A stretch of 64,000 nt of DNA from Lutispora sp041687175 (GCF_041687175.1 NZ_JAWLCK010000001.1:45040-109039); one strand, 5' to 3'. Counted from the first letter of the stretch, positions 17,700 through 26,046 are shown. Notes: generated from the sequence alone by a model not told the origin. Made by a program: numbers and translations.

Positions 17700-19172
17700 T
17701 CATATCCTCATATCAATACTATTAAGGTCATAAATGGTCTTAGGGTTCATTAAATCATCAATAGATTGTAGATCAAAGGATTTATCCTTCTTCTCAACTG
17801 ATTTTATACTTATGTTATATCCTTTGAAACTTAATGAATCTACTAGATTTATACTGTAACTTCTAATCATGTCTGCTGTTGTTTTATCTGGTGATTTAAA
17901 GCTTATGTTTACATTTTTGCCCCTTATCTCAATAATACTTTCAATATATCCCAAGCTTGGCATATTAACGCATATGACTATGGTTGCATTTGATATGTCT
18001 ACTTTTTTATTTTTATTGCCTCTTTCAAATACAAAAATCTCGACATCAGTCTTTTTTTCATTTATTATTATGGGAATGTATAGATAATTAACATGATTAT
18101 TTATTGATTTTATAAAACTTATCATATCTCTAATATTCATCATACTTTGTTTTAATTCATAGCTCATATTCTTATTCTCTTCTATAATAGTTTCAAGTTG
18201 AGCCAATGTTCTTAAAAGTTCATTGCTTTTATCAATATTTTCAGCTATAGTCAACTCCTCGGGTTTGAGATAAAGCTCATTTAGGCGTAAAATAATGGAT
18301 TGAATCCTTGGGTCGGAAATATTTTTCATACCTTCTATTATTTTATCAACATATTGGGTAAAAATAGGACTCTTATTGCTTATTTGCCTATATATAAATA
18401 GATTTTTTGGTGTCACTTCTATTTTTTTGGATAACAGAAATAAAAGTTTTTCTAAGTCAGCTTCTTTTATGGCATTAGCAGCTTCCAGCGATTCATGGAC
18501 AAGCAGCTTAAGTTGGATAGCTAAACCTCCATCAAGCTTATAGTCATCTATTATTTTTCCAATAATATTATTTAAAGTATTGCTGTCATTATTACTACTG
18601 ATATTTTCTTCTTTCCCAATATTTACAATTATATTTTCCATTTCTGGAGAAGAGGTCAACCTGGGCAAATTGTGCAAAGGTGTATTAATAATATCATCTT
18701 CGGATAATGCTAAAGCCAGGATTTCTTCTATGTTTTTATTTCTGAATGAGTCGCATGTTTTAATCAGGTAATTTATGTAATCCATAATATCTTTACTGAT
18801 AGGTTGATTATACTTTATTAATGCCTTCAGGATTTCTACATTTTGTTCTGTTATGCTTAATCCAAGGCTTTGAAGTCCATTCGCAATGTTTTCATTTGAT
18901 AGTTGTTTATTCTCCGTTGGCTTTAATATTTTTGCAAAGATAGTATCAGCCTTCATATCAGTTACCACTAATTGAATGATTGAACCCTTTTCAACAGCTA
19001 TTTTTGGGTCTATTGCAGCATCAATATTCTGCTGGGAAGAAAGCTTTATGACTACTCTTCCTTCCCTTGTATCCACAACTCTTCCCTTTAAGACATCACC
19101 AATTTTAAGGGCTCTTACAAACTCTTCTCTATGTATATCTTTTGTCTTTATGTTTGTTGATGTAACTCTCAT
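17700..19172 (-). CDS. FliK-like / YlqG-like protein of unknown function
   Basis: 490 residues with no signal peptide or membrane segment. The first 80 residues look like a small beta-rich domain (GDVLKGRVVDTREGRVVIKLSS). The middle is helical. The last 130 residues (NYLYIPIIINEKKTDVEIFVFERGN ... LGYIESIIEIRGKNVNISF ... YSINLVDSLSFKGYNISI) follow the strand order of the Flg_hook domain of FliK. It is paired with a downstream FlhB-tail-like gene and lies about 10 kb from the true fliK operon. Probably the YlqG type; what it does is unknown, and the FliK similarity is by eye only. Confidence 0.6.
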   Translation of the reverse strand: MRVTSTNIKTKDIHREEFVRALKIGDVLKGRVVDTREGRVVIKLSSQQNIDAAIDPKIAVEKGSIIQLVVTDMKADTIFAKILKPTENKQLSNENIANGLQSLGLSITEQNVEILKALIKYNQPISKDIMDYINYLIKTCDSFRNKNIEEILALALSEDDIINTPLHNLPRLTSSPEMENIIVNIGKEENISSNNDSNTLNNIIGKIIDDYKLDGGLAIQLKLLVHESLEAANAIKEADLEKLLFLLSKKIEVTPKNLFIYRQISNKSPIFTQYVDKIIEGMKNISDPRIQSIILRLNELYLKPEELTIAENIDKSNELLRTLAQLETIIEENKNMSYELKQSMMNIRDMISFIKSINNHVNYLYIPIIINEKKTDVEIFVFERGNKNKKVDISNATIVICVNMPSLGYIESIIEIRGKNVNISFKSPDKTTADMIRSYSINLVDSLSFKGYNISIKSVEKKDKSFDLQSIDDLMNPKTIYDLNSIDMRI

Positions 19173-19183
19173 ATAATCACCAA

Positions 19184-19822
19184 CTATATGTTCTTGGTAA
19201 AACTTCTTCTATGTATAGGCAGCAATCCAAAATTTCTTATGGATTCTATATGTTGTTTTGTCCCATAGCCTTTATGCTTTCCAAAACCATATTGTGGGTA
19301 TTTCTTGTCATACTCACCTAGAATCCTATCCCTTGTCACTTTAGCTACTATAGAAGCAGCCGCTATGGAAATACTCAGGCTATCACCTTTTACGATAGAA
19401 ATCTGATGTATAGGAACATTTATTAATTTTTCTGCATCTATCAAAATACAGTCTGGTTTAACCTTTAGATTGCTTATTGCCATTTCCATAGCCATAAATG
19501 TGGCCTGCTTAATATTTATTTCGTCTATTGTCTTTTCATCCACTATACCGGTACCTATGGAAATGGCTTTATTGCAAATCTCATCATATAGAAACTCCCT
19601 TTTTGCCTCTGACAGTTTCTTTGAATCATTTATACCTGGTATTACTATATTGGGATCTAGAATTACTGCAGCAGCAACAACAGGTCCAGCCAGAGGACCT
19701 CGACCTGCTTCATCTATGCCCGCAATATATTTGTATCCATCGTGAAAGCATTTGCTTTCAAACAGCATCATCTTCTCTAATCTGCTTTTTTCTTTTTCGT
19801 CATACTTAATTCTTATAGCCAT
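19184..19822 (-). CDS. rnhB: Ribonuclease HII
   Basis: About 212 residues. Removes single ribonucleotides and RNA primers from DNA. The catalytic GIDEAGRGPLAGPVVAAAVIL holds the DEAGRG motif, and SKKLSEAKRE and ASIVAKVTRDRIL follow. An in-frame ATG at 19891 would extend the protein into the upstream GTPase gene. The ATG at 19822 (MAIRIKYDEKE), 8 bases after the rbgA stop, was preferred although its ribosome site is weak; translation is probably coupled to rbgA. Confidence 0.95.
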   Translation of the reverse strand: MAIRIKYDEKEKSRLEKMMLFESKCFHDGYKYIAGIDEAGRGPLAGPVVAAAVILDPNIVIPGINDSKKLSEAKREFLYDEICNKAISIGTGIVDEKTIDEINIKQATFMAMEMAISNLKVKPDCILIDAEKLINVPIHQISIVKGDSLSISIAAASIVAKVTRDRILGEYDKKYPQYGFGKHKGYGTKQHIESIRNFGLLPIHRRSFTKNI

Positions 19823-19829
19823 TATTATT

Positions 19830-20687
19830 CTAGAGGATATCTTCCGGCTTCTCCAAGGTAATGAAACCAATTCTACCGCTTCTGAAATCATCCAATATCA
19901 ATGCAGCCGTTCTATTGGTATCAACCTCATCACCAGGAAGAATGCAACCTCTTTTCCTCCCTATTTTATTCATTATGATCTCTACATCTGAGTCTGGATC
20001 AAGTTCAACATTATATCTTTTATATAATTTATCGGGGAAATCCTTTAAAGCCTTTAATATGAATTTTTTAGACAATTCTTGTATATCAAGTATTTCATCC
20101 TTAATTGCTCCCGTAAACGCGAGATTTAGTCCTACATTTTCATCATCAAATTTAGGCCATAATATACCTGGGGTGTCTAGCAGTTCAAAATCTTCGTTGA
20201 CCCTAATCCATTGCTTTGATTTTGTTACACCCGGCCTATCCCCTGTTTGTGCAATGCTTCTGTTGGCAAGTTTATTAATAAGTGTAGATTTTCCTACATT
20301 AGGTATTCCTATTACTAAGGCTCTTATGGTCTTGTGCCTTAATCCTTTCTTTTTTAGCTTGTCTATCTCTTCCTTCATTAATTTCTTACTCTCTTTAAGT
20401 ATATCCTTCAAGCCTGTGCCCTTTGCTGCATTTGCCAGTATTGGTGTAATACCTTTTTGTTCAAAGTATTTTTTCCATTCAATATTTGCCTGTGGATCAG
20501 CAATATCACTTTTATTCAAAACCACTATTCTTTTTTTGTTTCCTACTATTTCATCCACATCTGGGTTTCTGCTGCTGATAGGGATTCTTGCATCTAATAA
20601 CTCAATGACGATATCAACCAGCTTCAATTCTTCTGTTATCTTTCTCCTTGCTTTGGCCATATGGCCTGGATACCATTGTATGTTCAT
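19830..20687 (-). CDS. rbgA: Ribosome biogenesis GTPase RbgA (YlqF)
   Basis: About 285 residues. Circularly permuted GTPase required for late 50S assembly. It starts IQWYPGHMAKARRKI, which is diagnostic. The G4 motif NKSD precedes the G1 P-loop GIPNVGKST, then DRPGVT and DTPG (G3) follow; this order shows the permutation. The ATG at 20687 lies 8 bases after GGAGAG; a GTG at 20696 is too close to that site. Sits downstream of the rplS terminators and next to rnhB. Confidence 0.96.
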   Translation of the reverse strand: MNIQWYPGHMAKARRKITEELKLVDIVIELLDARIPISSRNPDVDEIVGNKKRIVVLNKSDIADPQANIEWKKYFEQKGITPILANAAKGTGLKDILKESKKLMKEEIDKLKKKGLRHKTIRALVIGIPNVGKSTLINKLANRSIAQTGDRPGVTKSKQWIRVNEDFELLDTPGILWPKFDDENVGLNLAFTGAIKDEILDIQELSKKFILKALKDFPDKLYKRYNVELDPDSDVEIIMNKIGRKRGCILPGDEVDTNRTAALILDDFRSGRIGFITLEKPEDIL

Positions 20688-20731
20688 AAATATCACTCTC
20701 CAAGAGTATTATATACTATTTATTAAAGAAA

Positions 20732-20753
20732 GGGCTGATATAAATATCAGCCC
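20732..20753 (-). terminator. Terminator between rplS and rbgA (second hairpin)
   Basis: 10-bp perfect stem GGGCTGATAT / ATATCAGCCC with a 2-base spacer. On the minus strand it is followed by TTTCTTTAATAA. With the hairpin at 20771 it forms a tandem pair downstream of rplS. Confidence 0.75.
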
Positions 20754-20770
20754 CCATCCTTTCATAATAT

Positions 20771-20795
20771 AAAGGAAGACATTATCACTTCCTTT
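20771..20795 (-). terminator. First hairpin after rplS
   Basis: 8-bp stem AAAGGAAG (20771-20778) with CTTCCTTT (20788-20795), loop of 9. On the minus strand it is followed by ATATTATG and lies 12 bases past the rplS stop. A weak terminator or an RNA 3'-end stabiliser. Confidence 0.5.
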
Positions 20796-20806
20796 ACATC
20801 ATATTC

Positions 20807-21148
20807 CTATAAAACTTCTTTAATTTTAGCAGCCTTACCTGTTCTTTGTCTCATATAGTTAAGCTTAGCTCTTCTAACTTTACCTTTTCTAACAACTTCA
20901 ATTCTATCAATTCTAGGCGAATGAATCGGGAAAGTTCTTTCAACGCCTACTCCGTAAGCTACTCTTCTAACTGTGAAGTTCTCTGTCAAGCCACCGCCTT
21001 GCCTTTTAAGTACAAAGCCTTCAAAAGCCTGTAATCTCTCACGAGAACCTTCTACAACCTTAACAAACACTCTAACAGTGTCACCAACATTAAAGTCAGG
21101 GATATCCTTTTTCATTTGTTCGCTCTCAATCATTCTAATCAGATCCAT
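20807..21148 (-). CDS. rplS: 50S ribosomal protein L19
   Basis: 113 residues, the normal length. The start MDLIRMIESEQMKKDIPDFNVGDTVRV and the end YMRQRTGKAAKIKEVL are typical. L19 lies at the 30S-50S interface. The ATG at 21148 is preceded by GGAGGGACAAC; the open frame continues 32 codons upstream, but that part is leader sequence. It has its own SigA promoter and a structured-looking leader, and ends before two tandem hairpins, so it can be expressed apart from trmD. Confidence 0.98.
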   Translation of the reverse strand: MDLIRMIESEQMKKDIPDFNVGDTVRVFVKVVEGSRERLQAFEGFVLKRQGGGLTENFTVRRVAYGVGVERTFPIHSPRIDRIEVVRKGKVRRAKLNYMRQRTGKAAKIKEVL

Positions 21149-21209
21149 GTTGTCCCTCCTTCCCTCATAGACGTTCATATCTTTAAGACAGCGGACCGCC
21201 CGTTTTAAC
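21149..21209 (-). promoter_or_regulatory. Possible L19 leader (ribosomal-protein autoregulatory RNA)
   Basis: About 60 transcribed bases between the predicted start point and the rplS ATG. It contains the G/C-rich block CGGGCGGTCCGCTG, standing out from AT-rich surroundings, then a GACG/CGTC-like stretch and the GGAGGG ribosome site. Low-G+C bacteria have an L19 leader motif at this place. I recall a similar GGTCCGCTG block from it but cannot run a covariance-model search here. Confidence 0.4.
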
Positions 21210-21215
21210 ATTGAA

Positions 21216-21244
21216 ATTATATCATATGAATATGTTATATGCAA
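21216..21244 (-). promoter_or_regulatory. SigA promoter for rplS
   Basis: TTGCAT (21239-21244), 17 bases, TATAAT (21216-21221) on the minus strand, with TG one base before the -10 (extended). Predicted start near 21209. It lies in the 114-base trmD-rplS gap. Confidence 0.7.
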
Positions 21245-21262
21245 TAAAAATGAAAATTTATT

Positions 21263-21994
21263 TTATTCAAAAATTATTTTGCTTAAAATCTCCTGTTCCT
21301 CTTTTGTCAGTGTAGCTTTTTTTATAAGATCAGGTCTTTTTATATATGTTTCTTTTATTGATTGATATTTTCTCCATTTTTCTATGTTCTCATGATGTCC
21401 TGAAAGCAAAACTTCCGGAACCTTCATACCCCTGAACTCTACAGGTCGGGTATATTGCGGATATTCCAACAATCCATCGCTGAAGGTCTCAATATTATGT
21501 GAGTCTTCTTCTTTTAATACCCCAGGCAATAACCTTGCAGTAGCATCAACCACTGCCATTGCTGCAATTTCTCCACCAGTAAGCACATAGTCCCCGATAG
21601 ATATCTCTTCATCTACAAGAGTATCTACCACTCTTTGGTCTATGCCTTCATAGTGTCCACATATTATGATGATATTATTATACTGTAGAAGCTCTTTAGC
21701 TTTGCTTTGAGTAAATGTCTGTCCTTTTGGACTCATTAGAAGTACATGAGCTTTATCATCAAGACCTTCACTTATTTTCTCAACTGCTGAGAATATAGGC
21801 TGGCATTGCAGAACCATACCAAGTCCGCCACCATAGGGGTAGTCATCTACTCTTCTGTGCTTATCTACGGAATAGTCCCTCAGATTGTGAAAATTCAATT
21901 TTAATGCTCCCTTATTTCTTGCTCTGCCTATTATGCTGACTCCTAAAACAGCTTCAAACATCTCAGGAAATAGGGTAATAATATCAAATCTCAT
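21263..21994 (-). CDS. trmD: tRNA (guanine37-N1)-methyltransferase TrmD
   Basis: 243 residues of the SPOUT (trefoil knot) methyltransferase class. It makes m1G37, which prevents +1 frameshifting. N-terminus RFDIITLFPEMFEAVLGVSIIGRA; the SAM-binding knot is around 80-140 (MSPKGQTFTQSKAKEL, IIICGHYEGIDQRVV, DYVLTGGEIAAM); RPVEFRGMKVPEVLLSGHH follows. The ATG directly follows the rimM stop (TAGATG), so the two are coupled. Confidence 0.98.
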   Translation of the reverse strand: MRFDIITLFPEMFEAVLGVSIIGRARNKGALKLNFHNLRDYSVDKHRRVDDYPYGGGLGMVLQCQPIFSAVEKISEGLDDKAHVLLMSPKGQTFTQSKAKELLQYNNIIIICGHYEGIDQRVVDTLVDEEISIGDYVLTGGEIAAMAVVDATARLLPGVLKEEDSHNIETFSDGLLEYPQYTRPVEFRGMKVPEVLLSGHHENIEKWRKYQSIKETYIKRPDLIKKATLTKEEQEILSKIIFE

Positions 21995-22498
21995 CTATAC
22001 CAAACCTTCCGGTAATTCAACAATGATTTCTTCATTATCTATATCAATTTTCTTAAACACACTTTTTAAGCCTGGTATTAAAATTTCTCTATCATCTGAT
22101 TTTACAACAAATACATCATTGCTCCCGGTTCGAAGCACATCTTTTACCTTTCCTAAAATCTCACCAGATTCTGTCCTTACTTCGATACCTATTAAATCAC
22201 AGATTAAATAGGTATCCTTCGGAAGCTTAACAGTATCCTTCCTATGAACCTTAATATACTTATTTCTCAGCTTCTCAGCAGAATTAACATCATCAATACC
22301 AATGAACTTGATGATAACCATATTCTTTATATATTTTACACCGGCAACATGAAGAACCTTCAATTCATTATCTTCTTCAACATATACATGATTCACTTGA
22401 TCAAATCTGTTTATATCATCAGTTAAGGGGTATACTTTTACTTCCCCTTTTATGCCATGAGTATTTACGATCTGACCAATGCTGATGTATTCCAACAT
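21995..22498 (-). CDS. rimM: 16S rRNA processing protein RimM
   Basis: 167 residues. Helps mature the head of the 30S subunit and binds S19. The N-terminal RimM barrel starts YISIGQIVNTHGIKGEVKVYPLTD, and the C-terminal PRC-barrel-like part ends VRTESGEILGKVKDVL ... ILIPGLKSVFKKIDIDNEEI. Preceded by AGGTGAG and a 14-bp hairpin that spans the end of khpA. Confidence 0.95.
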   Translation of the reverse strand: MLEYISIGQIVNTHGIKGEVKVYPLTDDINRFDQVNHVYVEEDNELKVLHVAGVKYIKNMVIIKFIGIDDVNSAEKLRNKYIKVHRKDTVKLPKDTYLICDLIGIEVRTESGEILGKVKDVLRTGSNDVFVVKSDDREILIPGLKSVFKKIDIDNEEIIVELPEGLV

Positions 22499-22516
22499 AT
22501 TCTCACCTATAATAGA

Positions 22517-22555
22517 CTATAATATGGAGGTTGCTATCAAGCCTCCATATTATAG
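22517..22555 (-). other. 14-bp perfect hairpin between khpA and rimM
   Basis: CTATAATATGGAGG (22517-22530) pairs fully with CCTCCATATTATAG (22542-22555), loop of 11. The khpA TAA stop lies inside the 5' arm (minus strand). No T-run follows, so it is a poor classical terminator. It may tune rimM-trmD expression or mark an RNA processing site. Confidence 0.65.
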
Positions 22556-22777
22556 TATTTCCACTATGACTTTCTTATCCGTTTTGGCAGCTGCTGATTT
22601 TACAACAGTTCTTATAGCTTTCGCTATTCTGCCTTGTTTTCCAATTACTTTTCCCATATCTTCAGGAGCAACAGTTAACTCTATGATGATTGATTTGTCT
22701 CCTTCAATCTCTTTAACCCTAACTTCTTCAGGTTTATCAACTAGAGCTTTTGCAATGACTTCAATCAAATCTTTCAA
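22550..22777 (-). CDS. khpA: KH-domain RNA-binding protein KhpA (YlqC)
   Basis: 75 residues, a single KH domain with the GXXG loop in MGKVIGKQGRIAKAIRTVVK. KhpA pairs with KhpB in streptococci and other Firmicutes to bind RNA and affect cell elongation. The TTG at 22777 (KDLIEVIAKALVDKPEEV) has GGGAG 8 bases upstream and gives the usual length; the longer frame from 22792 is less likely. Lies between rpsP and rimM, the standard location. Confidence 0.93.
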   Translation of the reverse strand: MKDLIEVIAKALVDKPEEVRVKEIEGDKSIIIELTVAPEDMGKVIGKQGRIAKAIRTVVKSAAAKTDKKVIVEIL

Positions 22778-22798
22778 ACTCAACACTCCCAATAGATT

Positions 22799-23044
22799 CT
22801 ATTCTATTATTCCCGTCTTCTTCAGTAATGATTTAACAGTATCTGAAGGCTGTGCTCCAGTAGCCAACCATTTCTTTGCTTTTTCAGCATCAATCTTAAT
22901 TACTGATGGTTCTGTTATAGGATTATAGTAACCTATTTCCTCAATAAACTTACCATCTCTTGGGGATCTTGAATCAGCAACTACAACCCTGTAGAAAGGT
23001 GCTTTCTTTGCTCCCATTCTTCTTAGTCTTATTTTAACTGCCAT
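22799..23044 (-). CDS. rpsP: 30S ribosomal protein S16
   Basis: 81 residues: AVKIRLRRMGAKKAPFYRVVVADSRSPRDGKFIEEIGYYNP is the S16 signature. Binds 16S rRNA early in 30S assembly. A strong AGGAGG site precedes the ATG. Sits between ffh and khpA in the ylxM-ffh-rpsP-khpA-rimM-trmD unit. Confidence 0.98.
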   Translation of the reverse strand: MAVKIRLRRMGAKKAPFYRVVVADSRSPRDGKFIEEIGYYNPITEPSVIKIDAEKAKKWLATGAQPSDTVKSLLKKTGIIE

Positions 23045-23080
23045 TATTTCACCTCCTTCTAAAATTATTGAAACTTAAAA

Positions 23081-24421
23081 CTATCTAAAGAAAGGCAGTT
23101 TCATTTTTCCTTTCTTAATACCTTTTTCCATATCAGCAAATTGCTTCATCATTTTTCTTGTCTGTTCAAAATTCTTAATGACTTTGTTAACATCCTGAAT
23201 TTTTGTACCGCTTCCCATGGCTATTCTCTTTCTTCTGCTCCCATTCAATATAGAAGGATCAAGTCTTTCTTTTCTGGTCATAGATTTAATTATTGCCTCA
23301 ACCTTTATAAGCTCTTTATCATCTACTTCCATACCTTTTAACTTGCTGGCATTCATGCCAGGTATCATATCCATTATCTGGCTTAAGGGTCCCATTTTCT
23401 TCATTTGCTGAAGCTGATCAAGAAAGTCCTCGAAAGTGAATTGCTGAGTTCTGATTTTCTTTTCCAGTTCCCTTGCTTTTTTCTCATCTATGGTAGATTG
23501 GGCTTTTTCTATAAGGCTTAACACATCGCCCATTCCCAATATTCTGGAAGCCATTCTGTCAGGATGAAAGGGCTCCAGATCCGACATCTTTTCGCCCATT
23601 CCTGCAAATTTAATTGGTTTTCCTGTCACAGCTTTTATGGATAAAGCTGCTCCACCTCTAGTGTCCCCATCCAGCTTTGTAAGTATTATGCCGTCAAGCC
23701 CAAGTTTTTCGTTAAAGCTTTGAGCTACATTTACCGCATCCTGACCCGTCATTGAATCAACAACTAACATTATCTCTGTAGGCCTTATGTTTTCCTTAAT
23801 TTCTATAAGTTCTTCCATAAGTTCTTCATCTATATGGAGTCTTCCTGCTGTATCAACTATTAATACATCATTGCCTGACTTTGATGCATGTTCAATTGCT
23901 GCTTTGCAAATATCAACAGGTTTTGCCTTATCACCGATGGAGAAAACATCAACATCTACCTGACCCGCTACTACACTAAGCTGCTTAATAGCTGCAGGTC
24001 TGTAAATATCACAGGCTACAAGCAGTGGTTTTTTGCCTTGTTTTTTGAGATTTAAGGCCAACTTCCCACATGTGGTAGTTTTACCGGCACCTTGTAATCC
24101 TGTCATCATAATTATCGTAGGAGCTTTCGGTGAAAAAACTATCTTGCTCTGAGTACTGCCCATGAGTTGGGTAAGCTCATCATTAACTATCTTAATAACC
24201 TGTTGTCCAGGAGTCAGACTTTCCATAACTTCATGGCCTACTGCCCTTTCGGTTACTCTTGCTATAAAATCCTTTACAACCTTGAAGTTAACATCAGCTT
24301 CCAATAGAGCCATTTTAACTTCTCTCATTGCCTCTTTAACATCTTTTTCATTTAATTTGCCGCTACCCTTGAGTTTTTTCAAGGTTTCCTGCAGCTTATT
24401 AGCTAAACCTTCAAAAGCCAT
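23081..24421 (-). CDS. ffh: Signal recognition particle protein Ffh
   Basis: 446 residues. Binds signal peptides of nascent membrane proteins and 4.5S-type RNA, and docks on FtsY. The N domain is followed by the GTPase domain (G1 GLQGAGKTTTCGKLA, DTAGRL, TKLDGDTRGG, GMGEKMSDLEPF) and a C-terminal methionine-rich M domain (QLQQMKKMGPLSQIMDMIPGM, GSGTKIQDVNKVIKNFEQTRKMMKQF). The ATG at 24421 has GGGAGGAG ahead; an earlier in-frame start at 24457 overlaps ylxM and is unlikely. Confidence 0.98.
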   Translation of the reverse strand: MAFEGLANKLQETLKKLKGSGKLNEKDVKEAMREVKMALLEADVNFKVVKDFIARVTERAVGHEVMESLTPGQQVIKIVNDELTQLMGSTQSKIVFSPKAPTIIMMTGLQGAGKTTTCGKLALNLKKQGKKPLLVACDIYRPAAIKQLSVVAGQVDVDVFSIGDKAKPVDICKAAIEHASKSGNDVLIVDTAGRLHIDEELMEELIEIKENIRPTEIMLVVDSMTGQDAVNVAQSFNEKLGLDGIILTKLDGDTRGGAALSIKAVTGKPIKFAGMGEKMSDLEPFHPDRMASRILGMGDVLSLIEKAQSTIDEKKARELEKKIRTQQFTFEDFLDQLQQMKKMGPLSQIMDMIPGMNASKLKGMEVDDKELIKVEAIIKSMTRKERLDPSILNGSRRKRIAMGSGTKIQDVNKVIKNFEQTRKMMKQFADMEKGIKKGKMKLPFFR

Positions 24422-24440
24422 TAAATCTCCTCCCGGATAC

Positions 24441-24797
24441 TTATTCAAGCTTCTCAATAAAATTTTTGATGCTCTTAATCTTATTTTTTACTTCTGATAT
24501 ATTATCATGATCTCCAGTTAATATCTCGTTCAACATATTGGTTATCTTAGATAGTATGGATTTATGCTGAAGAAATTTATCCACTAATCCTAATCTGGTT
24601 TCATATTCAATCAAAGTTGTCTCTGCTCGCTTAAGGGTATCGTATACTCCTTGTCTGCTGATTCCTATTTGTTCAGATATTTCACTCAAAGACAGATCGT
24701 CAGTATAGTACATCTCCATAATATCTCTTTGCTTTTCAGTCAATAATTGACCATAAAAATCATACAGTAATGTTTTTTGTACTATATCTTCTATCAT
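24441..24797 (-). CDS. ylxM: YlxM/p13-like helix-turn-helix protein
   Basis: 118 residues, UPF0122 family. A sigma-70 region-4-like helix-turn-helix is seen at LTEKQRDIMEMYYTDDLSLSEISEQIGISRQGVYDTLKRAE. In streptococci YlxM associates with the signal recognition particle, and its gene accompanies ffh; its precise role is unsettled. The ATG at 24797 has GGGGTG ahead. It is first in a unit driven by a near-consensus promoter. Confidence 0.93.
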   Translation of the reverse strand: MIEDIVQKTLLYDFYGQLLTEKQRDIMEMYYTDDLSLSEISEQIGISRQGVYDTLKRAETTLIEYETRLGLVDKFLQHKSILSKITNMLNEILTGDHDNISEVKNKIKSIKNFIEKLE

Positions 24798-24846
24798 AGC
24801 ATACACCCCAAAATACCTATGTAAAGTTATTAACATTTAAATTGGT

Positions 24847-24875
24847 ATTTTAAATGAAATAACGACTCTTGTCAA
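24847..24875 (-). promoter_or_regulatory. Strong SigA promoter for ylxM-ffh-rpsP
   Basis: TTGACA (24870-24875), 17 bases, TAAAAT (24847-24852) on the minus strand; start near 24840. The -35 lies only 5 bases after the ftsY stop. It separates the smc-ftsY pair from the SRP/ribosomal block. Confidence 0.75.
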
Positions 24876-24880
24876 CAAAA

Positions 24881-26026
24881 TTATTCAGAGAATAACGCAT
24901 TTACAAAATCTACTGCATTGAATTCCTGTAAATCATCTATTTTCTCTCCAACACCTACAAGTCTAACTGGAATATTTAGTTCTGACTTAATTGCAATTAC
25001 TATGCCTCCTTTTGCGGTTCCATCCAGTTTAGTCAGTACTATCCCAGTAATGTCGGCTGCCTCTTTAAACACCTTCGCTTGTATAATAGCATTTTGTCCA
25101 GTAGTAGCGTCCAACACCAGATATACTTCTCTGTTGGCTTCCGGATACTCCCTGTCAATAACCCTGAATATCTTCTTCAATTCTTCCATCAGATTCTTTT
25201 TGTTGTGCAGTCTTCCTGCGGTGTCACATATGACAACATCTGTCTTTCTTGATTTTGCTGCACTTATAGCATCATAGATAATAGCCGCCGGATCTGAACC
25301 CTCCTGATGCTTTATTATATCAACACCGACTCTATTGCTCCATATCTCCAGCTGTTCTATTGCAGCAGCTCTGAAAGTATCAGCAGCAGCAATCAACACT
25401 TTTTTACCCGCTTTCTTGTATCTATTTGCTATCTTACCAACAGAAGTGGTTTTTCCTACTCCATTGACTCCTATAACCACAATTATCTGAGGATATTCAT
25501 TTTTTGGCGGTTCAACATTCTCAGACATGAGTGCTAAAATCTCATCTTTTAGTAAGTCTATAACAGCTTTAGGATCACTTACTTTCTCTTCCTTTACTTT
25601 TTTTCTTACTCCATCAAGGAGCCTCATAGTGGTTTCAACACCCACATCTGAAGTTATCAATATTTCTTCCAATTCTTCAAATAAATCTTCATCTATTGAT
25701 TTGAAGCTGCTTATCACTGAGTTTAGTCTGTCTGTAATGTTTTTTCTGGTTTTAAATAAACCATCCTTTAATTTTTTAAAGAAGGATCCTTTGTTTTCTG
25801 TCTCTTCAGCCTCTTCTTCAGCCTCGGTTTTCGGTTCTTCTTCCTTCTCTTCTGATATTTCCTGATCTTCCTGATCCATCTCTTCAATAATTAGCTTTTC
25901 AATTTCCTCATCGCTTAAATATTCTTCATCTTCCTGAGCATCTGGCTCCTTAACATTATCTTCAGCAAGCTTTTCTTCCTTTACATCCTTATTTTTTTTA
26001 AATAGTCTTTTAAAAAAATCTGACAT
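24881..26026 (-). CDS. ftsY: Signal recognition particle receptor FtsY
   Basis: 381 residues. A basic start (SDFFKRLFKKNK) precedes an acidic domain of about 70 residues (runs of E and D). The N domain and GTPase domain follow, with G1 GVNGVGKTTSVGKIA, DTFRAAAIEQLE, CDTAGRLHNKKNL, TKLDGTAKGG and GVGEKIDDLQEF. Membrane-associated partner of Ffh. Lies 20 bases downstream of smc, the usual smc-ftsY pair. Confidence 0.98.
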   Translation of the reverse strand: MSDFFKRLFKKNKDVKEEKLAEDNVKEPDAQEDEEYLSDEEIEKLIIEEMDQEDQEISEEKEEEPKTEAEEEAEETENKGSFFKKLKDGLFKTRKNITDRLNSVISSFKSIDEDLFEELEEILITSDVGVETTMRLLDGVRKKVKEEKVSDPKAVIDLLKDEILALMSENVEPPKNEYPQIIVVIGVNGVGKTTSVGKIANRYKKAGKKVLIAAADTFRAAAIEQLEIWSNRVGVDIIKHQEGSDPAAIIYDAISAAKSRKTDVVICDTAGRLHNKKNLMEELKKIFRVIDREYPEANREVYLVLDATTGQNAIIQAKVFKEAADITGIVLTKLDGTAKGGIVIAIKSELNIPVRLVGVGEKIDDLQEFNAVDFVNALFSE

Positions 26027-26046
26027 TATTAATCCTCCTACATTAT

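Noticed and set aside
19861..20772. Open frame of 303 codons on the plus strand
   Set aside because: Fully antisense to rbgA, which has clear GTPase motifs on the other strand; the plus-strand product is S/L/F-rich with no recognisable domain, typical of a shadow frame in AT-rich DNA.
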